DNA of 62,264 bases. Origin: an uncultured Bacteroidales bacterium. Its GTDB lineage: Bacteria > Bacteroidota > Bacteroidia > Bacteroidales > Bacteroidaceae. The translations under genes were made by a program, and so were the position numbers. The stretch is taken from positions 1-62,264 of the forward strand of contig CACWFY010000012.1 in NCBI GenBank assembly GCA_902760345.1, read 5' to 3'. Numbering within the stretch: position 1 is the first letter of the stretch; every line of letters begins with the position of its first letter. Shown in pieces: positions 44,363-53,962 of this stretch. The notes under the pieces are model-generated. The model saw only the letters and a list, made by a program, of their open reading frames with translations, had not been told where the DNA came from and searched no databases.

Positions 44363-45559
44363 ATGAAAAGAAACAAAATTCTCTCTGCATGGCATAGTTT
44401 GCTTGCCATGGTCGTAGTACTGCCGGCAACAGCGTTGGCACAGCCTACTTCCAAAGAATGGAATGCTCAGGTGGTAGGATGGAATCTGGGTAACCAGTTG
44501 GAATGTTCCGCACCTGGTCAGGATGGTGAGACGATGGCCATCGGAAATCCTGACAATAGTATCAAAGCCGAGACGGCTTGGGGTAACCCTGTTGTTACCA
44601 AAAAAGTCATTAAGGCTGTCAAGGAGGCCGGCTTCAACGCTGTCCGTATTCCCATCCGTTGGCAGTGCCACATCACCAACCCTATGGCGATGAGTATCGA
44701 CAAGGCTTGGATGGCTCGTGTTAAGGAGATTGTCAACTGGTGTCTGTCCAACGACTTAAAGGTGATTATCAATACGCACCATGACAAGTGGCTCGAAGGT
44801 CGTCCAACCAATGAGTATAAGGAAGAGAACAACCAGAAATTGGCACTGCTATGGCTGAATATTGCCAGCGAGTTTGCCAACTACGACTATCGCGTGGCTT
44901 TTGCTGGCACCAACGAGGTACATATCAAAGACAACTGGGGAAAACCCGAAGCTGAGAATCTGGTTGTACAGAACTCGTATAACCAGACGTTTGTCGATGT
45001 TGTACGTGCCACTGGCGGTAATAATCTGAAGCGTCATCTCATTGTACAGACCTATGTGTGCAATCCCGACTTTGGCTTGTATAATGGTGACTTCATCATT
45101 CCTACCGATGTTGAAGGAAATGGTAACAATTATATGAGCGTCGAGTTCCACTATTATACGCCTTGGGACTATGCCGGTGAGTGTAAGTACAACTTCTGGG
45201 GCGAGCCATATAAAGATAAAGGCGAGGCTTCTCCTAACGACGAAAAGACAATGACCGAGTTCTTCGATAAGGTCGTTAATACATGGGGCAACAAAGGTCT
45301 TGGTGTGGTCATGGGAGAATGGGGCGTTACCGATCGCCAGAAAGCAGGAAAAACCGATCTTATCCACGAGAATATGACGTACTACTGTCGCTTCCTGGTC
45401 AGTGAAGCTATGAAGCGTGGTTTCTCCACCTTTATATGGGACAACAATAACTTTGGTAGTGGCCCTGAACATTTTGGTATTTTCGATCGAAGAGCTGGTA
45501 TGAGAGTTAAGGCAGACTGGGTGCTGAAAGGTATTATGGAAGGGAAGGCACTTCGTTAG
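44363..45559 (+). CDS. GH5 endo-beta-glucanase (GH5_4-like), secreted
   Basis: 398 residues, signal peptide ending ATALAQ. TIM-barrel endoglucanase cutting beta-1,4-glucan, xyloglucan or mixed-linkage glucan. The subfamily-4 pattern is visible: GWNLGNQLEC, ETAWGNPVVT, GFNAVRIPIRW, NTHHDKWL; acid/base Glu in GTNEVH (Val where NEP is usual) and nucleophile Glu in VMGEWGV. First gene of the operon GH5, GH5, GH94, symporter, directly downstream of the regulator operator. The subfamily call is by eye. Confidence 0.92.
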   Translation: MKRNKILSAWHSLLAMVVVLPATALAQPTSKEWNAQVVGWNLGNQLECSAPGQDGETMAIGNPDNSIKAETAWGNPVVTKKVIKAVKEAGFNAVRIPIRWQCHITNPMAMSIDKAWMARVKEIVNWCLSNDLKVIINTHHDKWLEGRPTNEYKEENNQKLALLWLNIASEFANYDYRVAFAGTNEVHIKDNWGKPEAENLVVQNSYNQTFVDVVRATGGNNLKRHLIVQTYVCNPDFGLYNGDFIIPTDVEGNGNNYMSVEFHYYTPWDYAGECKYNFWGEPYKDKGEASPNDEKTMTEFFDKVVNTWGNKGLGVVMGEWGVTDRQKAGKTDLIHENMTYYCRFLVSEAMKRGFSTFIWDNNNFGSGPEHFGIFDRRAGMRVKADWVLKGIMEGKALR

Positions 45560-45598
45560 TAAATAGGGATAAGTAAAACAAAGAAACATATAAATATT

Positions 45599-46738
45599 AT
45601 GAAGAAAATTTTATCCATGCTGGCTGTTATGGCCATTGCAGTGCTGACCTTTACGGCATGCACGAAGAAGAGTGAAACAAGCGACGGTGTGAATGATTTC
45701 CGTATCCAGCGCGGTACGAACCTTAGCCACTGGCTCTCACAAAGTGAGGAGATTGGTGAGGCTCGAGCAAAGCACATACAGGAAGACGACTTCGAGCGTC
45801 TTGACTCGCTGGGCTTCGACTTTGTTCGTCTGCCCATCGACGAAGTACAGTTCTGGGATGAGAACGGCAATAAGCTCCCCGAAGCTTGGGACCTGTTGAC
45901 CAATGCCATCCGTTTGGCCGAGAAGCATCATCTGCGTACCATCGTTGACCTACACATCATCCGTTCACACTATTTCAATGCAGTCAATGAGGGCAATGCC
46001 AACGCCAATACGCTGTTCACTTCCGAGGAATCTCAGCAGGATCTTATCAATATGTGGTATCAGCTGTCCGACGTGCTGAAAGGTTTTAGCAACGACTCAG
46101 TGGCTTACGAGTTTATGAATGAGCCCGTAGCTGAGGACCATGAGCAGTGGAACCAGCTGATTGCCAAAGTACATAAGGCACTGCGCGAACGTGAACCCCA
46201 GCGTACGCTTGTCATCGGTTCAAACATGTGGCAGAGCTATGAAACCATTAAGTATTTGAAGGTTCCCGAGGGTGACAAGAACATTATCCTCTCGTTCCAC
46301 TACTATAATCCAATGATTCTGACACACTATGGTGCATGGTGGACTCCGATAGGCAAATATACGGGCAAGGTAAACTATCCTGGTATTCTCGTGTCAAAGG
46401 AAGACTACGATGCTGCCAGCGATACTGTTAAGGCAGTTATTGATGAAAACAAATACACCACGCAAGAGTGGAATATCGACAGAATCCGTGCTGACTTTAA
46501 GGATGCCATCGAAGCAGCTAAGAAGTATAACTTGCAGCTGTTCTGTGGTGAGTGGGGCGTTTACGAGCCTGTTGACCGCGAACTGGCCTACAAGTGGACG
46601 AAAGATATGCTGACCGTGTTCAAAGAGAACAACATTGCCTGGACTACTTGGTGCTACGATGCTGACTTTGGCTTCTGGGACCAGCAGAAACACGATTTCA
46701 AGGATAAGGGTCTGGTAGATTTATTAACAGCGAAATAA
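45599..46738 (+). CDS. GH5 glycosidase, lipoprotein
   Basis: 379 residues with a lipoprotein signal (TFTAC, Cys about 21), so membrane anchored and possibly surface exposed. GH5 barrel: RGTNLSHWL, FDFVRLPIDEVQFW, IVDLHIIRSHYF, acid/base Glu in EFMNEPV and nucleophile Glu in FCGEWGVY. It differs clearly from the preceding GH5, so it is probably a different subfamily acting on oligosaccharides. Short repeat-filled junction to the GH94 gene. Confidence 0.9.
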   Translation: MKKILSMLAVMAIAVLTFTACTKKSETSDGVNDFRIQRGTNLSHWLSQSEEIGEARAKHIQEDDFERLDSLGFDFVRLPIDEVQFWDENGNKLPEAWDLLTNAIRLAEKHHLRTIVDLHIIRSHYFNAVNEGNANANTLFTSEESQQDLINMWYQLSDVLKGFSNDSVAYEFMNEPVAEDHEQWNQLIAKVHKALREREPQRTLVIGSNMWQSYETIKYLKVPEGDKNIILSFHYYNPMILTHYGAWWTPIGKYTGKVNYPGILVSKEDYDAASDTVKAVIDENKYTTQEWNIDRIRADFKDAIEAAKKYNLQLFCGEWGVYEPVDRELAYKWTKDMLTVFKENNIAWTTWCYDADFGFWDQQKHDFKDKGLVDLLTAK

Positions 46739-46740
46739 TT

Positions 46741-46772
46741 CGACATATCGAAATATCGACATAACGAAAAAA
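46741..46772 (+). repeat. 8-bp tandem tract between GH5 and GH94 genes
   Basis: Octamers CGACATAT, CGAAATAT, CGACATAA and CGAAAAAA; same unit type as the metH-metF junction. Confidence 0.8.
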
Positions 46773-46780
46773 CAATAATA

Positions 46781-49264
46781 ATGAAGACATTTGGATATTT
46801 TGACGATAAGAACCGTGAGTATGTCATCACTGATCCTGCTACTCCGTTCCCTTGGATCAACTATTTAGGAAATGAGGATTTCTTCGGATTGATTTCCAAT
46901 ACTGCCGGTGGCTACGACTTCTACAAGGATGCCAAGTTCCGCCGCATCATCCGTTACCGTTATAATGGTGTGCCCATGGATGCCGGTGGCCGTTACTTCT
47001 ATATCAATGACGGAAGCACGGTATGGAATCCCGGTTGGAAACCTTGCAAAACTTCTCTTGACAGCTATGAGTGCCGTCATGGTATGAACTATACCCGCAT
47101 TACGGGCAGTAAGAATGGTGTGGAGGCCTCAGTGCTTTTCTTCGTTCCGCTGAAGACGTGGGCAGAGGTTCAGAAGCTGACGCTAAAGAATACGTCCAAC
47201 GAAGTTAAAACGCTGAAGCTCTTCTCTTTCACAGAGTGGTGCCTGTGGAATGCCGCTACCGATATGGAGAATTTCCAGCGTAACTGGTCGACGGGTGAGG
47301 TGGAAATTGAGAATGGCAGTACTATCTATCACAAGACAGAGTATAAAGAGCGCCGCAACCACTATGCGTACTATGCGCTGACCAACGCTAAAGCTGATGG
47401 TTACGATACTGACCGCGAATCGTTCATCGGACTCTATAACGATTTTTCTAATCCGCAGTGTGTGATGGCTGGCAAACCGTCAATGTCTGTGGCTCATGGT
47501 TGGAGTCCCATCGCATCTCACTATGTGGAGGTGACGCTGCAGCCTGGCGAGTCAAAAGACTTTATCTTCGTGCTGGGCTATGTAGAGAACGAGCAGGAGA
47601 AGAAATTCGTACTCGACGCTTCTCCTGCCGAGGGATTAGTCACCTCTTTGGGCGATTTAGATCATACGATTATTAATAAGGAGAAAGCCCACGCTGTCAT
47701 CGAGCGCTTTGCTACTGTGGAAGCTGTAGATGCAGCCTTTGCAGAACTGAGGACCATGTGGGACGGTCTGCTGTCTAAGTTCACTGTGACGAGTGCTGAC
47801 GAGCGCATGAACCGTATGGTCAATATCTGGAACCAGTACCAGTGTATGATTACGTTCTGTTTCTCGCGTTCTGCTTCGTTCTTCGAGAGTGGCGTAGGCC
47901 GTGGCATGGGCTTCCGCGACAGCAACCAAGACCTCGTTGGCTTTGTCCATCAGGTGCCCAGCCGTGCCCGTCAGCGCATCATCGACATTGCTTCTACACA
48001 GTTCCCTGATGGTGGCTGCTATCACCAGTATCAGCCGTTGACCAAGCGCGGCAACAACGATATCGGTGGTGGTTTCAACGACGACCCCTGCTGGCTTATC
48101 TTTGGTACGGTTGCTTACATCAAGGAGACGGGCGACTTCTCAATTCTCGATGAAATGGTGCCTTTTGACAATCAGCCGGGTACGGAGGTGACGCTTTTCG
48201 ACCATTTGCGCATCTCGTTCAACCATGTGGTTGAGAATCTCGGTCCGCACATGCTGCCGTTGATTGGCCGTGCTGACTGGAACGACTGCTTGAATCTGAA
48301 CTGTTTCTCATGGGATCCTAACGAGTCGTTCCAGACTACCGAAAACAACAGTGAGGGTTCTAAGGCCGAATCGCTGATGATTGCCGGTTTGTTTGTGCTG
48401 ACAGGTAAGCAGTATGTGGAACTTTGTGAGAAAATCGCCAAGAACGAAGAAGCTCAGCGTGCTCAGAAGTGCATTGATTCGATGGTTGAGGCCGTTAAGA
48501 AGCATGGTTGGGATGGTGAGTGGTATCTGCGTGCTTACGACTTCTATGGCAATAAGATTGGCTCTCACGAGAATGAGGAAGGAAAGATCTTCATCGAGAG
48601 CCAAGGCTTCTGCACGATGGCAGGTATTGGTCTGGAAGACGGCATGGTCGACAAAGCCCTCGACAGCTGTAAGAAGTATCTCGACTGCGAGCATGGCATG
48701 GTGCTAAACAATCCTGCCTTTACCAGATATTACGTTGAAATGGGCGAAATTTCGAGTTATCCCGCTGGTTACAAGGAGAACGCCGGCATCTTCTGCCACA
48801 ACAATCCCTGGGTCATCATTGGCGAGACCGTTGCCCGTCGCGGCAATGATGCCTGGGATCATTATACGAAGATTTGTCCAGCCTGGATTAAGGACCAGCA
48901 GTTGCACAAGGTAGAGCCTTACGTCTATTGTCAGATGGTGGCAGGTAAGGATGCCGCCAAGCCTGGTGAGGGTAAGAACTCGTGGCTGACGGGTACAGCT
49001 GCCTGGAACTGGATTACGATTACCCAGTATATCCTGGGCATCAAGCCTACCTATGATGGCATTGAGATAGATCCGTGTATCCCCTCTACGCTGAAGGAAT
49101 ATACCGTTCACCGTGTGCTCCGCGATGCTGAGTTCGATATCACCATCAAGAATCCTGATGGTAAACAGAGCGGTGTGAGTCGGATACTGCTTGATGGCAA
49201 AACTATCGAGAACAATATCATCACGGCTACTCCCGGCAAACATGTTGTAGAAGTAATAATGTAA
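46781..49264 (+). CDS. GH94 cellobiose phosphorylase
   Basis: 827 residues, no signal peptide, hence cytosolic. Splits cellobiose with phosphate into glucose 1-phosphate and glucose, saving one ATP. N-terminal beta-sandwich (about 1-290) starting [22 protein letters not shown], helical linker, (alpha/alpha)6 barrel with the general-acid Asp in the [13 protein letters not shown] segment, and a C-terminal jelly roll. The family start and full length are those of cellobiose phosphorylases rather than of cellodextrin or chitobiose phosphorylases. It works with the downstream symporter. Confidence 0.93.
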   Translation: MKTFGYFDDKNREYVITDPATPFPWINYLGNEDFFGLISNTAGGYDFYKDAKFRRIIRYRYNGVPMDAGGRYFYINDGSTVWNPGWKPCKTSLDSYECRHGMNYTRITGSKNGVEASVLFFVPLKTWAEVQKLTLKNTSNEVKTLKLFSFTEWCLWNAATDMENFQRNWSTGEVEIENGSTIYHKTEYKERRNHYAYYALTNAKADGYDTDRESFIGLYNDFSNPQCVMAGKPSMSVAHGWSPIASHYVEVTLQPGESKDFIFVLGYVENEQEKKFVLDASPAEGLVTSLGDLDHTIINKEKAHAVIERFATVEAVDAAFAELRTMWDGLLSKFTVTSADERMNRMVNIWNQYQCMITFCFSRSASFFESGVGRGMGFRDSNQDLVGFVHQVPSRARQRIIDIASTQFPDGGCYHQYQPLTKRGNNDIGGGFNDDPCWLIFGTVAYIKETGDFSILDEMVPFDNQPGTEVTLFDHLRISFNHVVENLGPHMLPLIGRADWNDCLNLNCFSWDPNESFQTTENNSEGSKAESLMIAGLFVLTGKQYVELCEKIAKNEEAQRAQKCIDSMVEAVKKHGWDGEWYLRAYDFYGNKIGSHENEEGKIFIESQGFCTMAGIGLEDGMVDKALDSCKKYLDCEHGMVLNNPAFTRYYVEMGEISSYPAGYKENAGIFCHNNPWVIIGETVARRGNDAWDHYTKICPAWIKDQQLHKVEPYVYCQMVAGKDAAKPGEGKNSWLTGTAAWNWITITQYILGIKPTYDGIEIDPCIPSTLKEYTVHRVLRDAEFDITIKNPDGKQSGVSRILLDGKTIENNIITATPGKHVVEVIM

Positions 49265-49270
49265 GGTATT

Positions 49271-50611
49271 ATGGCTAAGTTAAGTGAAAAGATTGGTTAT
49301 GCTCTGGGTGATGCCGCTGCTGGCGGCATCACCTGGAAAGTAATGTCGATTGCTTTCCCGCTGTTCTTTACCAATATCTTTGGACTGACGGTGGCCGATA
49401 CTGCGACGCTGATGCTCATTGCCCGCATGTTTGATGTGGTTACTGATCCCATGATGGGTGCACTGGCCGACCGAACGCAGTCGCGCTGGGGTACCTATAG
49501 ACCCTGGCTGATATTGGGCGCTGTTCCTTTCGGACTTATTTTTGCCTTGCTGCTCTATACTCCTGAGTTTGGGCCTGTGGGCAAACGCATCTGGGCCTAT
49601 ACGCTCTATCTGCTGATGATGGTGATTTATACCGCTGTCAACGTGCCCTACGGCTCGCTGCTGGGCGTAATGACTACCGACGACAACGAGAAGAATCAGT
49701 TCTCATCGTTCCGCATGGTAGGTGCTTATGCCATGGGCTTTGTCACCCTGTTGTCGTTCCCCTATCTGCAGAAAATGGTCGGGGGAACCGACCAGCACCA
49801 GTATGCTGTGCTGGGTGCCTTCTTCGGTGTGATAGCTGCTGCAGGCACACTGGCCTGTGGACTTCTGACGAAAGAACGCCTGAAGCCCGTTCGTGCCGAG
49901 AAGTTCTCGTTCAAGCCTTTTGGCGACCTGTTCCGCAATCGTCCATGGATTATCTTGACGCTTGTCGGCGTCTGCACAAACTTCTTCAATGGTTTCCGCT
50001 ATGCGGTAGCTGGCTATCTGTTTGAATACTGTATGCATGGCGATGTCACTGTCAGCGGACTGATCATCAACTATACGGTGTTTATGACCTTCGGCGAGTT
50101 GACGTGTATGGTCTTTGGTGGCGTGTCGCCAGTTTTCACCAAGTGGGTAGGCTCTAAGCGGCGGGCTTTCATGTGGGCAGCAGTCATCTGTGCAGTTACC
50201 TCGGTGTTCTTCTTCTTTGTACCCATGGATCCTTCTTATATTTGGGTGATGGTGGCCGTTGTCATCCTGACATCCATCGGTATTGGCTTCTACTCACCAT
50301 TGCTGTGGTCGATGTATGCCGACGTGTCTGACTATGCCACAGAGAAGAATGGTACCTCATCAACAGGTCTTATCTTCTCTTCGGGCACGATGGCCATGAA
50401 GTTTGGTACAGCAATTTCCGGCTCATTGGTGGCTTTGTTCTTAGGACTCTCCGGCTTCGTGTCGGGAACCGATGACGCAGGACAGACCATCATCACAATT
50501 ACCGATGCCGCTGCTGTCAGCGAGATGATATGGGCATTGTTCTCTATCATACCGGCTGTCATCGCCTGCGTTATGTTGGGACTGCTCTATATTTATCCCA
50601 TTAAGAAATAG
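49271..50611 (+). CDS. GPH-family cation:sugar symporter (MelB-like)
   Basis: 446 residues with 12 predicted membrane helices. GPH signatures: GYALGDAAAG at the start and the cytoplasmic DPMMGALADRTQSRWGTYRPWL loop between helices 2 and 3 (broken here as DPMMGALADRT and SRWGTYRPW). Located six bases after the GH94 gene, so it most likely imports cellobiose or short beta-glucosides across the inner membrane for phosphorolysis. Last gene of this operon. Confidence 0.92.
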   Translation: MAKLSEKIGYALGDAAAGGITWKVMSIAFPLFFTNIFGLTVADTATLMLIARMFDVVTDPMMGALADRTQSRWGTYRPWLILGAVPFGLIFALLLYTPEFGPVGKRIWAYTLYLLMMVIYTAVNVPYGSLLGVMTTDDNEKNQFSSFRMVGAYAMGFVTLLSFPYLQKMVGGTDQHQYAVLGAFFGVIAAAGTLACGLLTKERLKPVRAEKFSFKPFGDLFRNRPWIILTLVGVCTNFFNGFRYAVAGYLFEYCMHGDVTVSGLIINYTVFMTFGELTCMVFGGVSPVFTKWVGSKRRAFMWAAVICAVTSVFFFFVPMDPSYIWVMVAVVILTSIGIGFYSPLLWSMYADVSDYATEKNGTSSTGLIFSSGTMAMKFGTAISGSLVALFLGLSGFVSGTDDAGQTIITITDAAAVSEMIWALFSIIPAVIACVMLGLLYIYPIKK

Positions 50612-50628
50612 TGTATAAAAACTATCAT

Positions 50629-50715
50629 AAAAGGTTTGAAAACTGACATAATGTCTTTTTCAAACCTTTTTTGTATGCCTTCAAACTCCTATTCTATGGG
50701 GATTGTCTACTTTTG
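50629..50715 (+). promoter_or_regulatory. Composite operator and promoter of the SusC operon
   Basis: Inverted repeat GGTTTGAAA (50633-50641) and TTTCAAACC (50658-50666), third half-site TTCAAACT at 50680-50687 (21 bp spacing), -7 element TACTTTTG at 50708-50715. Spacings are identical to the site at 44242. The inverted repeat with its following T run could also terminate the upstream operon. Confidence 0.75.
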
Positions 50716-50764
50716 CACCACGAAAACTCGTGAATAACAAAATATAACTTAAAACGAACAAAAC

Positions 50765-53700
50765 ATGATGAAAACAAAAATGCTTCTCTGTCTGCTTTGT
50801 GCAGGCACGATGTGGATGCCACTGTCGGCGTCAGCCGCAGAGGGTAGCCGTACGGCGACGACTTCTGTTGCCCAAAGCGACCATGTTGTTAAAGGTGTCG
50901 TGGAAGATGCCAACGGTCCGTTGATTGGTGCTACGGTCAAGGTGGTTGGCACAAACAACGGTGCTATTACCGACATGGATGGTAATTTTACGGTTAAATG
51001 TAAGCCCGGCGACATGCTTGAGGTGAGCTATGTTGGTTACACTTCCAAGCAGGTAAAGGCGCAGAACGGCATGAAGATTATGATGGATGAGGACAAGACT
51101 CAGTTGAGCGAGGTGGTTGTTACCGCTTTGGGTATCAAGCGCGATCGCAAGGCTCTGGGTTACGCCCTCTCTGAAGTAAAAGGTGAAGAGCTGACCAAGG
51201 CCAAGGAAACCAACGTTATCAACTCACTTTCCGGTAAGGTGGCCGGTCTGGTAGTACAGAATACTGCCGGTGGTGCTTCGGGTTCTACACGCGTTATGTT
51301 GCGTGGTAATACGGAGATTACCGGTGATAACCAACCCCTCTATGTGATTGATGGTGTACCCTTGGATAACACCAACTTTGGTAGTGCGGGTACGGCTGGT
51401 GGTTATGACCTTGGTGATGGTATCTCAGCCATCAACCCTGATGATATCGAGAATATGACCGTACTGAAAGGTCCTGCCGCTTCAGCCCTGTATGGTAGCC
51501 GCGCTTCACATGGTGTCATTCTGATCACCACGAAGAAGGCCGAGAAGGACAAGTTTGGTGTAGAATACAACGGTTCACTGACCTTCGACGTGCAGAATGC
51601 ACAGTGGGATGATATCCAGCAGATTTATGGTATGGGTTATGGCGGTCAGTTCAGTAAGACGGCTAACTCTGGTACCAATATGAGCTGGGGTCCCAAGGCA
51701 GACAATCAGCTGGTGGAATATTTCGATGGCGTGCAGCGTCCTTTCCAGATGTATAAGGACAATATCTCCAACTTCTTCCGCACAGGTCTTACCGCCCAGA
51801 ACACAGCGATTCTCTCGGTGAATTCGGGTAAAACAGGTGTTCGCTTCTCTGTGACAGACATGAGAAACAAGGACATTCTTCCCAATACTCACATGAGTCG
51901 TGATAACTTCAATCTGCGTGTCAATACTTCTGCAGGTCCTGTTGACTTTGATTTTACGGCCAACTACACCCATGAGAATGTAAAGAACCGTCCGGCACTG
52001 GGTGACTCTCAGAGCAACGTCGGTAAGAACCTGATGACCCTTGCTGGTACCTACAATCAGGCTTGGTTGCAGAACTACGAGACCAGCGATGGTAACTACG
52101 CCAACTGGAACGGTAACGACCAGTATAACAAGAACCCCTATTGGGATTTGTATAAGAATGGTAATACATCTAAGAAAGATATCTACCGCTTCACAGGTAA
52201 GGCCATTTGGAACATTACCGACCACTTGAAGTTGCAGGGTACCATCGGTACGGATATCAACAACATGAATTTCGAGGAGTATATTGCCAAGACCACTCCA
52301 GGTAAGGCTGCCGGTCAGATGACCAGCCAAATCTTCAAGAACCGCACCATCAATGCCGAGTTGCTGGCTTTGTATAACAACCAGTTTGGCGACTTCGACG
52401 TTAACGCTACCCTCGGTGGTAACATCTTCAAAGTTGACAACCTGACGACGACGTTTACAGGTCTGAATCAGCAGATGAAGAATGTCGTCAGCATTATGAA
52501 CTATGGTGAGCAGAGCGTTCAGCAGTCAGCTTACACCAAGCAGATTAATTCTATCTTCGGTTCTGCCAGCGTAGGTTACCTGCATACCTATTACTTAGAA
52601 GCTACCCTGCGTGGTGACAAGTCGTCGACGCTCCCTCTTAATAATAATGTATATGTATATCCGTCTCTCTCAGGTAGCGTTGTCTTTTCTGAGTTCATCA
52701 AGAACAAGAGCCTGATCAACTATGGTAAGTTGCGCGCTTCGTTTGCCCAGGTGGGTAGTGATACCGATCCCTATCAGTTGGTGACCAGCTATACCAATAG
52801 CAGATATTCCTATACAGGCTATTCTATGGGTATGATCAGCAATACCGTACAGCCTAATCCTGACCTGAAGCCCACCCGCACTAATTCGTTTGAGCTGGGT
52901 CTGGAGATGAAATTCTTCCAGAACCGCTTAGGAGTGGACATTACCTACTACAACCAAGTTTCTAAAGATCAGATTATCGCAATGGCTTGTACGCCTGCTG
53001 CTGGTTATGCATATCGTCTCATCAATGCCGGTAAGATTGAGAACAAGGGTATTGAGATTGCACTCAACGGTCGTGTGCTCGACTATAAGGGCTTTGCATG
53101 GGATGCAGGCGTAAACTTCTCTAAGAACGTCAACAAGGTGAAGGAGCTCGTTGGTACGACGAACTACCTTGAAATTGAGAAAGCTACGTGGTGTGGTGTT
53201 TCCGTAGGTGCCGAGGTTGGCGAGAACTATGGCTCCATTACGGGTAAGGATTTCAAGCGTAATGAGAACGGTGACGTTATCATCAACGCCTCTACGGGTC
53301 TGCCCGAGGTCGACGACAAAGTACATACCCTGGGTAATGCCTCATGGGACTGGACGGGAGGTTTCTATTCTACCTTTACCTATAAGAACTTCCGCCTCTC
53401 TGCAGGCTTCGACGTGAAGGTCGGTGCCGACCTCTTCTCGATGTCTATGCGCTCGGCTTATCAAACCGGTAAGGCTTCAGCTACATTGGAAGGCCGTGAG
53501 GAGTGGTATGCTTCTGAGGAGGCTCGTCAGGCAGCAGGCATGAGCGAGGCTGAATGGCGTGCTGCAGGCAATGCCCGTGGTTACATTGTTCCCGGTGTGA
53601 TTCAGAATGCTGACGGCACCTATCGTCCCAATGACATTCCCGTGAATCCCGAGGCTTATTGGAAGAGTGCCGCCGACAATGCTCCTGGCATGTTCGTCTA

Positions 53701-53947
53701 CGACAACTCTTATGTCAAGTGCCGTGAGATTACTTTCGGCTATACCTTCCCCGAGAAGATGCTGAGCAAGCTGAAGGTGGTGAAGAGCCTGAGCCTGAGC
53801 TTCGTGGCCCGCAACCCGTTCATCATCTGGAAGAACATTCCCAATATCGACCCCGATTCTGGTTACAACACCTCCGGACTGGGTCTTGAGTACGGTTCGC
53901 TGCCATCACGCCGCAGTTATGGTTTCAACGTTAACGTTAAATTCTAA
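50765..53947 (+). CDS. SusC/RagA-type TonB-dependent oligosaccharide transporter
   Basis: 1060 residues. Signal peptide, carboxypeptidase-D-like N-terminal domain (about 40-115, VKGVVEDANGPLIGATVKVVG), TonB box region (LSEVVVTALG), plug (about 125-235, LSGKVAGLVVQN and the VLKGPAASALYGSRASHGVI block), and a 22-strand barrel ending in a conserved aromatic (NVNVKF). Imports oligosaccharides across the outer membrane with the SusD partner encoded next. First gene of the operon with the shared operator. Confidence 0.95.
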   Translation: MMKTKMLLCLLCAGTMWMPLSASAAEGSRTATTSVAQSDHVVKGVVEDANGPLIGATVKVVGTNNGAITDMDGNFTVKCKPGDMLEVSYVGYTSKQVKAQNGMKIMMDEDKTQLSEVVVTALGIKRDRKALGYALSEVKGEELTKAKETNVINSLSGKVAGLVVQNTAGGASGSTRVMLRGNTEITGDNQPLYVIDGVPLDNTNFGSAGTAGGYDLGDGISAINPDDIENMTVLKGPAASALYGSRASHGVILITTKKAEKDKFGVEYNGSLTFDVQNAQWDDIQQIYGMGYGGQFSKTANSGTNMSWGPKADNQLVEYFDGVQRPFQMYKDNISNFFRTGLTAQNTAILSVNSGKTGVRFSVTDMRNKDILPNTHMSRDNFNLRVNTSAGPVDFDFTANYTHENVKNRPALGDSQSNVGKNLMTLAGTYNQAWLQNYETSDGNYANWNGNDQYNKNPYWDLYKNGNTSKKDIYRFTGKAIWNITDHLKLQGTIGTDINNMNFEEYIAKTTPGKAAGQMTSQIFKNRTINAELLALYNNQFGDFDVNATLGGNIFKVDNLTTTFTGLNQQMKNVVSIMNYGEQSVQQSAYTKQINSIFGSASVGYLHTYYLEATLRGDKSSTLPLNNNVYVYPSLSGSVVFSEFIKNKSLINYGKLRASFAQVGSDTDPYQLVTSYTNSRYSYTGYSMGMISNTVQPNPDLKPTRTNSFELGLEMKFFQNRLGVDITYYNQVSKDQIIAMACTPAAGYAYRLINAGKIENKGIEIALNGRVLDYKGFAWDAGVNFSKNVNKVKELVGTTNYLEIEKATWCGVSVGAEVGENYGSITGKDFKRNENGDVIINASTGLPEVDDKVHTLGNASWDWTGGFYSTFTYKNFRLSAGFDVKVGADLFSMSMRSAYQTGKASATLEGREEWYASEEARQAAGMSEAEWRAAGNARGYIVPGVIQNADGTYRPNDIPVNPEAYWKSAADNAPGMFVYDNSYVKCREITFGYTFPEKMLSKLKVVKSLSLSFVARNPFIIWKNIPNIDPDSGYNTSGLGLEYGSLPSRRSYGFNVNVKF

Positions 53948-53962
53948 GAAGGAGGAACAATT

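Noticed and set aside
50611-50700. Plain rho-independent terminator only
   Set aside because: The inverted repeat could terminate, but the third half-site and identical spacing to 44242, where no operon of that kind ends, favour an operator.
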